DNA from: Apostichopus japonicus | Taxonomy: Eukaryota; Echinodermata; Holothuroidea; Aspidochirotida; Stichopodidae | DNA: 60,000 nucleotides | Assembly (NCBI RefSeq): GCF_037975245.1 | Contig: NC_092580.1 | Span: 11,315,501 to 11,375,500, forward strand | Direction: 5' to 3' | Part shown: piece after piece, positions 12,721-23,062 of the stretch | Position numbering within the stretch: the first letter of the stretch is position 1 | How the letters are laid out: each line of letters begins with the position of its first letter | The notes under the pieces: generated by a model | What the model saw: only the letters and a program-made list of their open reading frames with translations | The model's database searches: none | What the model was told of the DNA's origin: nothing | Made by a program: the position numbers and the translations under genes

Positions 12721-13516
12721 TAAGAAACCATCTGGAGCAACAATCTAGGGTTAAATGAGTTTTCACTCTATAAAGGTTAGTTGTTTGTAATTGGTTGTTA
12801 ACAGGGACGTAGCCAGGGGGGAGCAGGGGGAGCGACCGCTACCCCCCTTTCAGTGTCGATTTTTTTTTTAAACTGTCGTTTTTTAGCATGGTATGTTGTC
12901 AGTGCTCTTTTGATCTTGAATACTCGTCAGCTCCGTTAACTCGATTGTAATCGTAGTAACATTCACGCCTACTGATACTTACTTAGTTTGGCAGATGCAA
13001 TTAGCTAAATTTAGCTTATGGCCAATTACAAGCATACAGTTGGCCACTGCGTAATAAAATACATATTGCCTACCTAACCGCACTCTATGGAATGTCACGG
13101 ACTGTATGCACAACAACGTCGACAACGTGCGTTCAATGAGTCGTCCTAAGTTGTTGCACGAACAGCATGTTATGAAGCTAAGCTAGCAATCGTACGTGAT
13201 ACGCACTTCCTATAAATAATTATTACACTGCTAATACACTGCGATAACGATATTTGTTTTTAGGCCACTGCATATCTGGCTGTATTACAAAATATGAAAG
13301 TTTATATTGTCCATCAGTTAAGTTCGTCAAATGTATTAAAGTCCAGACATTGGACAATAAACAAGAATCATCCTACTGGAAAACTTGTAAAAGAGCACTA
13401 TTTTTGTCTTTCTGATATATTATGTAAAAGAACATGTAAAAGAATTTAAACAGGAAACAAAACCTGCTGATAATGATATCATATGATCAGGGCGTAACCA
13501 GTATGTAGCACGATAG

Positions 13517-13780
13517 TTTCATTCAACACTCTACCCGCCGAAAAGACTATAGGATCCGATCTTGTCAGTTTTTTAACATGTAGTTAAGAAACCTTTTACG
13601 CAGATAATATTTCAGTTGAGAAAACACTTGAGAAATTTGCATCAGATGGCAATCGTCGGATAGCTCTCGCCTTCTCTTATTAGGCTAACTTAAACATTTA
13701 CTAGCTATACAGTTGTATCAAAGACATTTCTGGACTATCTTTGTATCTACAAGTATCAGAAGTTGAAAAGTAAGACTACT
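13517..13780 (+). repeat. Repeat block A (outer hAT copy)
   Basis: This block, from TTTCATTCAACACTCTACCC to AGTTGAAAAGTAAGACTACT, is repeated in direct orientation at 14174-14512 with indels. One copy is in the outer hAT element and one in the inner, which suggests the two are related members of one family. Confidence 0.8.
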
Positions 13781-13795
13781 CTGTACATGTACCTT

Positions 13796-14687
13796 CAAGG
13801 GCGGCGGAACCGGGGGGGGGGGCACAGGGGCAAGTGCCCCCACTTTTCCTCAGGTTAAAAATGTGCCCTTTTTCTACATAAAACTTGTACTCTTGATCAC
13901 CTTATTAGGTCAGCGATATTTCAGTAAGAGATCTAATCCTAAGTTAGAACTACCAGGGGCGTAGCCAGTATGTAGCACTGTAGGCCCGGGCCTACACTTT
14001 TTTTGGCCAAGTTATCTTTTTTATTAGAACACCCATAATTCAAATCCATAAGCTTGCTGGACGAGTTTAAGAGTCTAGACAGGAAAAACTATTGAAATGA
14101 ACGTAGCAAGATTATGGCTAAATTAGGTGACCTATTCTTCTGTCATCTAGGCTGTCATTCATATCGCGTGCCGTTTCATTCAATACTCTACCCGCCGAAA
14201 AAGACTAGGATACGATCTTGTCAGTTTTTCAACATCTACTTAAGAACCCGTTTACACAGATAAAATTTCAGTTGAGAACATTCCACAGTCAAATAAGCCT
14301 ATCGTTGATTAACAGACTTTATATGTATAGAGCTGCAGCACTTTGTTGCCTGTTGTTGTCGCGATCGGCGTTCCAAGTTCCAAAACAGCCTTTTCGATAA
14401 ACATTTACTAGCTACAGTTGTATCAAAGACAATTACTGGCTATGGTTGTATCAAAGACTTTTGGCCTATCTTTGTATCTACAAGTATCAGAAGTTGAAAA
14501 GTAAGACTACTAATACGGGGGGGGGGTGGCGTTGATGGAGTGATGTGTATACGCAAATAAGATAATACAATAAGATTTATAAAGGGTACTAAATATCAGG
14601 CTGCATCAGTCCAATCGAATTTCTGCAAAGTGCCCTTTGACGTCGGTGCCCCCCCCCCCCAGATTAAAAGTGCTTCCGCCGCCCTTG
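13796..14687. mobile_element. Nested hAT element, 892 bp, TSD TGTACCTT
   Basis: Termini CAAGGGCGGCGGAACC and GCTTCCGCCGCCCTTG are inverted, each followed inward by a long G or C run. The perfect 8-bp duplication TGTACCTT lies at 13788-13795 and 14688-14695. It lies inside the 12802-14999 hAT element, so it is younger than that host. A 60-codon frame at 14218-14400 has no transposase features. Confidence 0.93.
14174..14512 (+). repeat. Repeat block A (inner hAT copy)
   Basis: Second copy of the block at 13517-13780. It is longer because of a short internal insertion and a duplicated ACAGTTGTATCAAAGAC-type segment. Confidence 0.8.
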
Positions 14688-15003
14688 TGTACCTTGCTAT
14701 TATAATTTTAATACATTATGTATGATTGAATTACGTACTTTTTTAACTCGTTTGTTTTTGGGGTTTAAAAGTGATATTGAATGAGGTGTCTCAAGTTAGC
14801 AAGAGGCCAGGGAACCAGAATGAACATTCGGGAAGGGCCGTTTCCGGCCAGCTGGGGGGTTTGTAAAACCAAAAATTTTCTTGTACGCTCCGCGCCAACC
14901 GATGGTGGCGCTCCGCTCAGATAGTCGTGCCTACAACTTTGAAAATCCATATCAATTGCAAAAAGTGCTCCCCCTTTCAAATTCCTGGCTACGTCGCTGG
15001 TTG

Positions 15004-15359
15004 TTAAAGGCATTGAAGACTCGCCCCAAACCGTGTGCGGCCATCTGAAATATGTAACTATCTGTTGCTTGCAAGTGATGTTTTGTTCGTGTTGCTACAA
15101 AATGCAAACAGTAATGAAAAGTGATACCTTGTTATCTTTTGCTGGACCTGAGATGTCCATCGCTGTATCGTTTGTACAATGTGCTGTAGCTGTACTGACT
15201 GTACACTAGTGTCTATTAACGATGGTAGCAAGCTGTGTGCGTATTTTCTGGGATCGATGGTGGTGTCTAACACTTCTGTTACACCTCATCGAAACTAGGT
15301 CAGATTACCAGCATTAGACATTTCCTTTTGCACCAGTCTTCACTCTTCACACCCTTTAA
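15004..15359 (+). mobile_element. TTAA-flanked MITE, copy 2 (most complete)
   Basis: Starts TTAAAGGCATTGAAGACTCG and ends CTTCACACCCTTTAA, an imperfect inverted terminus. The interior matches copies at 255 and 38416. TTAA occurs at both outer edges. The minus-strand frame at 15058-15273 lies inside the repeat and is not a gene. Confidence 0.8.
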
Positions 15360-15777
15360 GAAAAGGGAGGGGAATTTCCTGTTCAAATTTTATGTATTTT
15401 TGGGAAATCTCTTTTCAGACAATTTGCTGTCATAACAACAGCTCATTAAAGAAGCAATAAGATTCTTTCTTTTTGCTTCAAATGTTACAGCAGCAGGTCT
15501 ACATATTGTGAACAAATATTCTGAACTTTTGTAGGATATTTACCTGGACCAAATAGTAGAGCCCTCCGTGGTTATAGTGGGAATCATGCAAATTAATGTG
15601 TATACTGGTACAGGTCAAAATGGTGCAAAATTAAACCTGTGAACATGTACTCAACAGCACTGTAGAACTCACAGAAGGTAACATATAACTGCAGCACAAG
15701 TGTATGCACTAGTAGAATATTTCAGAAATATGCTCAAACAAAGGGATAGTTCAGTATATTACATGTAAACAATCAAT

Positions 15778-15791
15778 GTCACCTCCGAAAC
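15778..15791 (-). promoter_or_regulatory. 14-mer, inverted copy
   Basis: GTCACCTCCGAAAC, the exact reverse complement of GTTTCGGAGGTGAC, about 1.3 kb from the right TIR. Confidence 0.7.
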
Positions 15792-16160
15792 GATAGCAAA
15801 GACCACAGGCAGATTGAGCTAATATCTGATAAATTTGTCCCATGTTAATAAAGTTTTAAAAACTGCATGTTTGGTAATTGTGATCTTTTATGGACAGCAC
15901 TTCATTACTAATCGATCATTTCATTCAAGTTTATTAATAGCACTAATGTAAGCAATGGTACGCTATCTCTTGTCCAGAAAGGGGAAAAAGTGGCAAAAAC
16001 ACACATATTTGTAATTTATTCATCAACTGTGCATGTGAGAGTTTCATTAATACTTTGTTCAGTTTGTTACAGTGTTTTCTAAGGTAGATCAAGTCATCCA
16101 TTAGCATATGATGGTACACAAACAGCAGAAATGTAAAAAATGTAGTGTTAACAATATTGT

Positions 16161-16174
16161 GTCACCTCCGAAAC
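16161..16174 (-). promoter_or_regulatory. 14-mer, inverted copy
   Basis: Exact GTCACCTCCGAAAC within the right subterminal region of the 7.3-kb element. Confidence 0.7.
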
Positions 16175-16334
16175 ATTAATTTACAGTTTAATTCAAATTT
16201 AACATAATTAATAAAGGACCTTTTAAAAGATATTATCATACTGGTTGCTACACCTCTACAGAATTACTGTAATATGAGTTTTAGCCAAGGAAGATGTTTA
16301 TTGGATCAGTAGAGATCAAATTTCCAACTAACCT

Positions 16335-16367
16335 GTTTCGGAGGTGACAAGGTGTTTCGGAGGTGAC
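16335..16367 (+). promoter_or_regulatory. 14-mer, tandem pair
   Basis: Exact copies at 16335-16348 and 16354-16367, 19 bp apart start to start. The second is followed by GCATGTTAACGGAAAG. The arrangement mirrors the left-side pair at 10741. Confidence 0.75.
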
Positions 16368-16526
16368 GCATGTTAACGGAAAGTTAAGAATCTCCCAGAA
16401 ATTAAAACGACTGGTCATGTTGTCACAACTTTTACTCAAATATTACGTTAGGGGGTGAGGTATATTTTAATAAGTTCAAAATGGCTATACTATTGTTTAC
16501 ATAAATCTTGGACTGAAGAATGCTTT

Positions 16527-16540
16527 GTTTCGGAGGTGAC
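16527..16540 (+). promoter_or_regulatory. 14-mer with GTTAACGGAAAA companion
   Basis: Exact copy followed by GGAAAAGTTAACGGAAAAGT. GTTAACGGAAA recurs at 16372, 16546 and 16724, so a second short motif accompanies the 14-mer on the right side. Confidence 0.7.
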
Positions 16541-16736
16541 GGAAAAGTTAACGGAAAAGTTAACATTAAATTTGAAATTAACACAATTTTTTAAAGAATT
16601 CCAAATGAAAAATATTTTTTGGCCGAGATATTAGACACATTAGTTATTGTAATAATGCAACCTTACTTAACAAAATTTACACTGCTTAACTAGAACTTAG
16701 TTGCAGTCAAACTTAGGTACTAATTGTTAACGGAAA

Positions 16737-16931
16737 ATGTCACCTCCGAAACGACAAAATCTAGCCACCGTTCCTTGGAGAAGGAAAGGAAGGAAACCTG
16801 GGGAACACAATTGCATTTTAGTTTGGACACTTGTTGATAATATCAACCAAATAAGAACTGGTAAATACCTTCCACCAATAAGTACAGGCTCTGACAAAAA
16901 CAGTGTAGTTGAGAGTGTACGGCCGAACTAG
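16737..16931 (+). CDS. Weak 64-codon frame inside the large element
   Basis: The frame begins in the last inverted 14-mer (16739-16752), so its first residues, MSPPKRQ, are encoded by the motif. A basic stretch WRRKGRKPGEHN follows, then an uncharged stretch to the stop. I recognise no transposase domain. It may be a remnant of the element's own gene or chance; the overlap with the repeated motif argues for chance. Confidence 0.2.
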   Translation: MSPPKRQNLATVPWRRKGRKPGEHNCILVWTLVDNINQIRTGKYLPPISTGSDKNSVVESVRPN

Positions 16932-17126
16932 CATATTTAAAGCATATTTATGGCCACCAAATCAACCTGAAGAAACCGAGAAAGTTCGTTAAGCTACCCA
17001 AGGTAGACTTCACTTAGGATGGTCAAATGGCAAAAAATCTAAGAATTCTGGTATTTGGTCACTGAGTTACAAAGCAATAAGTGCCAATATTGGAAGTTAC
17101 ACCACTGATTGTGAAAATGACCATAT

Positions 17127-17765
17127 AGCCCCCAGACACGACTTTTAAACTATCTCACAAACGACAACTGTAGGTGCCGTGGTACGCGAGCTCGAACGAC
17201 TTTTTACCCCGGACACGTTCCTTATTTCATATATTGCATACCTTGTGGACTATAGGAGAATAGTGGGAGAAATAGTGGAGAAACAGAGGGAAGCATTAGA
17301 AAAGTAATTTAATAGCACACATATTGCATTACGCGGGCCAGGTGCCATCTCCGGTTTATGAGAAGACTTCATATTTGGTGTTTTCCCGCCATAACTTTCT
17401 ACGACTTCCTGCAATTTACAGTCACCTGCAAGCAGTTGTTTGCCAATGCGGGAGTGCGGAATGATGTCGCGGCGGGGCACGTACCCTCAGAAATATTTGG
17501 TACCCCCTGGTCTCCTTACCCCACAAAAAAAAAAAAATGAAACTCGCCATGTTGAAAAACAACGTAGGTCGTCTAGCTTTGATTGACTTTAATTTACATT
17601 TTTTCTAACCTCCAAATTATGCTTTAAAAAATGATGAACAGATGGAAAGTGAAATCATATGAATAGAGCAAATACAGTCCTATGCACATGACTCGCAGCA
17701 TAGGCAATATATGGTTAACTCATTCGTAAAGTTTAGAATTCTCTAATACATATATATATATATAT
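17127..17765. other. Flank of the large element
   Basis: No gene recognised. Short frames on both strands at 17250-17540 lack domains. An A run lies near 17524. Confidence 0.4.
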
Positions 17766-17845
17766 ATTGTCCTGATACAACTAACTTGGCAGTCGAATGA
17801 ATAGTACAAAAAGTTTTCATTTCTCTTGTTTTCTCTAATAATATT
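17766..17845 (-). mobile_element. Truncated Penelope-like 3' terminus fragment
   Basis: On the minus strand, TTTTTGTACTATTCATTCGA followed by CTGCCAAGT matches the 3' non-coding end of the Penelope-like element at 46590-46610. The block TATTATTAGAGAAAACAAGAGAAAT also resembles sequence near 46470-46495. The hammerhead core expected next is missing, and the fragment runs straight into a (TA)n tract. Confidence 0.6.
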
Positions 17846-17879
17846 TTCTTTTGGAGTAAAACGTGGATTTTCTGTATAA

Positions 17880-17901
17880 TGATATATATCTATATATATA
17901 A

Positions 17902-17948
<47 letters not shown>

Positions 17949-18104
17949 GATATATATATATATATATACAAATAAATATATATATAAATGTATATATATA
18001 TACAAATATATATTTATATATATTTGTATATATATATTTATATATATATATACAAATATATATATATATATATTTGTATATATATATATATATAAATATA
18101 TATA
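17880..18104. repeat. Compound TA-rich satellite
   Basis: (TA)n alternates with ACAAATATATATTTATATAT-type units in both orientations, so much of the block can fold on itself. Several long frames here encode only Tyr/Ile repeats and are not genes. Confidence 0.95.
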
Positions 18105-19084
18105 CACTTTTAAGAACATTGAACCTAGTCACTATATGGCTGTAATATTCACTTTCTATACAGTGGACTGTATATATTTCAATTGAAGTGGGCAAATATA
18201 CTTTCGTTCTATTTTTAATTGTATGTATACATGTGCCTTTTGTCAGACTACTATTACACTATAGAACTGATCTCAAGTCATCATCAAGTATCATTATTTG
18301 TTGCGAACGTGTCACCAGGGTGGAATTATATACACCATCCATAACACATGCATGGATCTGCAGCGCGTTGCTAACAGAAGAAGTCAATGAAACCGCCGGT
18401 TCGCACCTCCCCTCCACCCCCCCCCCACACATACACACACACACTCCCCGCACGTGTGAATCCCCAAATGTTCATTAATCTGATAAGAAGATACAGTAAC
18501 TTGAATCATTTTTAATACAAATTAATACAATATGTTTATCATAAAAACTGACATTTTATACTGACTTATAGTATAGGATAGATTGGTGGTTATAGGGCCT
18601 ATGTGAGAGCGGGGAGGGGTGGATGCACGGTGTGAGGGACTGGGTGTGCGGTAGGGAGATTCACTGAAGAAGGCTACCTGTCCATATTGCATATCAAAAA
18701 TGGAATTATTTCGAATATATATGTTTGACCTTCTATAGTTGACCGTATATTTCAGATTAAGTGGACAAATATTTTTCAATCGAGTTTATTGTGATATTGC
18801 GTGTATAGCATATAAAGTTCACTTCACGAATTGCTTACTCTGTGTGTGGCAATCCATCGCTTTGTGCCTGATAAACCGAGACAGACCAGAGTCTTAACTA
18901 AAATAACAAGACCGAGATATCTTCCATAAATATGAATCTACTTGTCTCTAATTACTCTAGTGACCTTGCATATTTATGTACATAGACATTTATCCATCAT
19001 TATTAACTGCAGTCAGGGTATAATACAAACAATAAACAAGTTGTTTTCCTATTCTTTTCTTCTTCTCAGTTTGGGAGATTGGGT
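18105..19084. other. Intergenic or intronic stretch
   Basis: Contains a C run followed by (CA)n near 18415-18442. No gene recognised. Confidence 0.45.
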
Positions 19085-19171
19085 TTAAAGGGTTTGAAGA
19101 CTCGCGCAAAAAGAAAGTTAACTTTTTAAGATGGCGGCACGCGGTTTGGGGCGAGTCTTCAATGCCTTTAA
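19085..19171 (-). mobile_element. Short (87-bp) TTAA-flanked MITE derivative
   Basis: TTAAAGGGTTTGAAGACTCG at the left and CGAGTCTTCAATGCCTTTAA at the right form inverted ends with TTAA at both edges. The right ~55 bases are the reverse complement of the first ~55 bases of copies at 255, 15004 and 38416. This is an internally deleted member keeping both ends. Confidence 0.85.
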
Positions 19172-20113
19172 ATGTATGCCAGGTCATGAGGTCATGTTAT
19201 AAGAATCTCAATATGTTAGATTCAGCATTTTGCGAAACCAATCTGAAAAACCAAAATAAAAACATTGTTATATAGACAAAAGAAACCTTAAAAATTCCAC
19301 TAGCATTCTGTGGCTCTGTGACGTCATATTTAGACTTGCTCAAGTCTTTAATCTTGTGCTTGTGCGTAAAGGAGCATTAAAACTGTATAGAGTCTGTGAT
19401 ATCGTAAAATAGAATAATAATAGTGTATGCTGTTTTGGAAAGTTGTTCATCACAATGACTTCTGTCATATAGAGCACATATTATGGTTGGGTTTTCTCTT
19501 AATGTAAGAGCGCCATCCAAAATAAGGTTGACGGCATTTTTGCACGGTGGATCAAGCGAACGAATCCGATCGGATGATTAGTTCACACAAGAATAAAAAG
19601 TTCGCCTGTTATACACGATCTGATGTACACTACGCCCGGACCCTCCTTTCAATCAAGAAATTTCATTTGGGTAGAACCTGGTTACCACCCCCTCCCCATC
19701 CCCTTCACGACACACACCCCACTTTTCCCAACCTCTGTCCCCAAGCTTGAGTTTATTTTGAAACAATATGGAATATTTGAAAACGACAAGAAATATTACT
19801 GAAATAAAATATCTTGACATGACGGTGAAACTTTCTTTTGTGTCGGGTTCTAATATTGAGCAATTCAAACCCCAGCATGTAGTATTCACATAAACTTACA
19901 TTTTGTTTCGCCGTTAATTAATTAGTGTCCCCACCCCCCCCCACCCCACCCCAATCCCCAATAGATGTAACTGCCTTCTCTTTCTATTGTAAAATAGTTT
20001 GACGTGCATTCGTTATATGACATCGTTTGATCTGTTTTAGGTACAAGGAGTATAGAGCAGTAGTAATGTGTTATTAAGATCGATATGCCGTTTAGAAAGG
20101 TCTTAGTAAGAAC
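19172..20113. other. Intergenic or intronic stretch
   Basis: No gene recognised. C-rich segments at 19685-19720 and 19928-19955 give proline- or glycine-rich frames that I treat as compositional. Confidence 0.45.
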
Positions 20114-20722
20114 CAGTGACGGACTGGCCACACGGGCATTTGGGTAATGCCCGGTAGCCCGTTGGCCCGGTGGGATGGGGAGCCTGGTAAAAATTACAGC
20201 CCATTTGTACATTAGTTAATAGAATACAGACGGGCTGTGTAGAAATATATTTTTTACTGTGGGAATCAGCTCATGAAATCACCATGTTAGTTAGTCTGTT
20301 AGTTCGTAACAAATGAACGTGCTATTGGCAACCTGTCCGTGCTAATGGATTTTATTTAAGTTTTCTTCCATTTTTTCAAGTATGTTGTCACAAAATGCTT
20401 GAAAACTAAATAAAATCTAGTCTAAAACATATATTTTTGTCTATTTCTGTTTACGTTTTTAACTTTCCTCAGTTTAATCAAGTGTTGATTCTGGAAAATT
20501 ATTTTGGGGTCTTTTTTAAAGGATTATTGTAACCTACAAAATTGAGAAATATAGCACTATTTCGCATCTATAAAATCTCAATGGGGAGTGGAACACCACT
20601 TCCCCTTAGGCTTAGACCCCTCCTCCAGGACGGCGAGCACTTTGTAAGTAGCATATCAATGAATAATGGGCCGGTCTAGGTGGAAAATGCCCGGGCCGGT
20701 TTTAAGACCCAGTCCGCCCCTG
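20114..20722. mobile_element. hAT element, 609 bp, TSD GTAAG(A/T)AC
   Basis: Termini CAGTGACGGACTGG and CCAGTCCGCCCCTG are inverted with two mismatches, and inner GGGCATTT / AAATGCCC segments are also inverted. Flanks GTAAGAAC (20106-20113) and GTAAGTAC (20723-20730) are an 8-bp duplication with one difference. The element is therefore somewhat older than the copies with perfect duplications. No coding capacity. Confidence 0.85.
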
Positions 20723-21215
20723 GTAAGTACCGTTGTAAATCCACCTCATTCACTCATCATCCCTGCATGAGTTGAGTAAGATATTGACGGCGGTATAAAA
20801 CAACACCAGATTGTTACAAAATCATTTATAAACTCATGCAGATTTTTTTTTTATATAATGGATAAATCATGCTGGTTCTTCAGCCATGTTCACCTTTGGA
20901 AACCCTTTTAAAAAAATTCCCATTCATTTTTTGAAAGAAATATTTGTATAATACTGAAGTTTTGTGCACCATGCATCACAGATTGAACTAACTGAAAACT
21001 GCAGTATTAATTTTCAAAAACTTGAGTGCATGTTATTTGTAAATTACATGTTGTATAAAAGTGGAAGTCGTACCACTTGGACACAGACTTGTGCATAGTA
21101 TTATGTACTGTGGTTTATGCTCAGTCAAAAGAACTGGCAGCGTTGAAGCTATTGTGCATAATACTCATACAATCTCTCTTTTCTCCAGCTCTTCCTCTAA
21201 TAAACAGACATAGGC
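20723..21215. other. Intergenic or intronic stretch
   Basis: AT-rich, no gene or element boundary recognised. Confidence 0.45.
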
Positions 21216-22173
21216 ATATACACTAAATGCTACGAGAAACATTACAGCAGGGTTTCCCTAAGTTTATCCCCCATGAACCCAGTGGCGGAGCGTCCATACA
21301 GTCAGGGGGGGGGGGCGGATGCCCCCCTGACGGACTCAAATGGACTGCTGGCGCCCTTTTCAGCTCTTTACCACTTTTTACTTATTCGCGAGTATTGACT
21401 TTTTTATTGCGCTCTCATCTACCTATTGACATTTGTCACATTTTGTTAATGGAATTTGGCGATGACACCTATTTATTCTTCGTTTATCTGCAAATTAGCC
21501 ACGCTCGGAAAGGGTCATTTCCGGCGATCTAGGGAGTATCTTTACTCAAAATATTTCTGTACGCTACGTGCCAACCTGTGGTGGCGCTCCGCTTAGATAG
21601 TGTCGAAAGCGCCCGTACAGACCATTCTTGCCCCTCCTGACCAATACCCCTAGCTCCGCCACTGCATGAACCCCCTGTGGACACGAACCCCCAACTTTTC
21701 GAGACATGATCTGAGTCATTATTCATTACTATACTATAATATGCAAAACAGTGCTTCGTAAATGATCAAGTTCATATTATTGTAATATTGTAATGGAAAA
21801 AAAAAACAAGAGTTATTTGGAAACTTCAAGATCAGATCAGCTCTTTATCTTCACGACGAACTGTCATGCGTACACCAAATTCACCAAAGTCATGCGGCCT
21901 GTGTCTGTTTCATAATTCAGTTATTTATCACATGCACGGTGCGGTACTATTATGGCATATACATATGCGTATGGAACGCGAAAAGAGTTTGTCGATAGGT
22001 ACGACTTTTGTACATTACTAAATTATATGATATATCATATTTTAGTTCACCAAAAAGTACTTTAGTTTTGACTTTTAGAAACGTCCCACGAACCCACTGG
22101 GACGCACCCCTAGGGGTTCATGCACCCAGTTGGGGAACCCCGGCCCTATACACTAAATGTTATACGAGAAACC
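21216..22173. mobile_element. Old hAT-like element with ~25-bp flanking direct repeats
   Basis: CAGGGTTTCCCTAA near 21249 faces GTTGGGGAACCCCGGCCCT near 22128-22146, an imperfect inverted pair with a CCCATGAACCCC / GGGGTTCATG pair internal to it. ATACACTAAATG plus ACGAGAAAC is directly repeated outside both ends (21218-21240, 22148-22172). That is longer than a usual hAT duplication. A 385-bp hAT MITE is nested inside. Confidence 0.5.
21280..21664. mobile_element. hAT MITE, 385 bp, TSD CATGAACC
   Basis: Termini CAGTGGCGGAGC and GCTCCGCCACTG are inverted with no mismatch after the first 12 bases. The perfect 8-bp duplication CATGAACC lies at 21272-21279 and 21665-21672. The internal segments GGTGGCGCTCCGC and TTTACTCAAAATATTT resemble parts of the 2.2-kb hAT element near 14870-14920. 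Confidence 0.93.
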
Positions 22174-22329
22174 TTGCAGAATATGTAATACTGATGACCG
22201 ATGTAACATGAAATGTCCTATATTGTGTGTCACTATACGAGTTGTTCAGTTTAATGATCAAAAATTTCTTTTCAGTATTTTCCTCTTTCTTGTTTTTGTT
22301 CGTGGAAATTCGAAAATGTAAAAATTTAC
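22174..22329. other. Short unannotated flank
   Basis: Nothing recognised. Confidence 0.4.
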
Positions 22330-22355
22330 AAACCTAACACCCGAGTGTTAGGTTT
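22330..22355. repeat. Perfect hairpin, 11-bp stem, 4-base loop
   Basis: AAACCTAACAC, CCGA, GTGTTAGGTTT. No U-run follows on either strand, so a simple terminator role is not indicated. Confidence 0.8.
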
Positions 22356-22590
22356 CCCCCTGAAATTGATGTATTTCACTGAAGAAACATAAGAGAGGCT
22401 AGAACTTGAGACATTTAGCGGCTAATAGGAATGCATACATTCGGTAAGGTTTAAAGGGGGAGGGCACTGCATGATGAACGTGCCAAACTAACAATTTCAT
22501 GTTTTGCCGCTTCTTTGTAAAATATTTCTAAATTTATATTTCAATTTCGTGACTGGAGATATAGCCAAGCTGAGAAACGGGAGGAGCCAA

Positions 22591-22636
22591 TGAGGCGAGG
22601 AGGTTAGGAGGCGAGGAGGTTAGGAGGCGAGGAGGC
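22591..22636. repeat. GAGGCGAGGAGGTTAG minisatellite, 3 copies
   Basis: A 16-bp purine-rich unit repeated about three times in direct orientation. Confidence 0.85.
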
Positions 22637-23062
22637 AAAGTCTTGCAATTTTGCTATTTTGTTTACAAATCAACTTTAAACAGGATGACTTTTGGTACCA
22701 AAGGTGTTGTTATGTTACAGACCTTGAAAACACTGATATTAGTCCAGGTTGTATTTTTGTACCCACCTTTAATTTTCTCTCTTTTTGGACATTGACAGCT
22801 AAGTCAACATTGCAAAGCACCCAGTTGGGAGATTTTTTTTCTATACTGTACTGTCATGTCCCGCTTTACAGAGCACTCGTATTGTCAGTACGAGCAGTAC
22901 GAATATCATGTTTCTATCATATCAAGGTTAGGAACTGTTTGTACTGACAATACCAGTGCTTTGAAGCATGATATTGGAGTACAGTTTAGAGAGGTACTAG
23001 CAATAGGAAATTCTCCCAACTGGCTGTGCAACGGTATCACATTTCTTGAAGAACATCTTACA
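22637..23062. other. Intergenic or intronic stretch
   Basis: A plus-strand open frame at 22651-22947 has no domain and poor composition. I do not call a gene. Confidence 0.4.

Larger units (their letters stand above)
12802..14999. mobile_element. hAT element, 2.2 kb, TSD GTTGTTAA
   Basis: Termini CAGGGACGTAGCCAGG and CCTGGCTACGTCGCTG are inverted with one mismatch. The perfect 8-bp duplication GTTGTTAA lies at 12794-12801 and 15000-15007. It contains a younger 892-bp hAT element. No transposase frame is visible. It inserted at the very edge of a TTAA-flanked MITE that starts at 15004, so its target duplication overlaps that MITE's first bases. Confidence 0.9.
9830..17126. mobile_element. Large (7.3 kb) element with perfect 34-bp TIRs and a 14-mer array
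   Basis: Bases 9830-9863 (starting ATATGGTCATTTTCACAATC, ending GTGGTGTAACTTC) are the exact reverse complement of 17093-17126. Inside are nine exact copies of GTTTCGGAGGTGAC in both orientations, three in the left 1.4 kb and six in the right 1.4 kb. This resembles the subterminal transposase-binding sites of DNA transposons. No transposase-like reading frame survives. The interior is swollen by at least five nested insertions, which leave about 3.3 kb of core. A TA dinucleotide is present at each end and could be a TA target duplication, but that cannot be separated from the symmetry of the TIR. I could not assign a superfamily. Alternative: two inverted copies of a solo terminus flanking unrelated DNA. 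The motif distribution argues against that. Confidence 0.7.

Noticed and set aside
10741-16752. CRISPR-like array of short repeats
   Set aside because: Spacing is irregular (19 bp to several kb), orientations are mixed, and the DNA is animal. The repeats fit transposon subterminal motifs.
17720-18195. Several 80-100 codon frames on both strands
   Set aside because: They encode only Tyr/Ile/Leu repeats from (TA)n and related satellite; not genes. The same applies at 44473-44820, 44999-45248, 47498-47914, 47984-48283 and 56880-57227.
22330-22355. Transcription terminator
   Set aside because: The hairpin is perfect, but no T run follows and the genome is eukaryotic.
22651-22947. 98-codon plus-strand frame rich in Phe, Cys and Tyr
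   Set aside because: It follows from T-rich composition; no motif or splice context.
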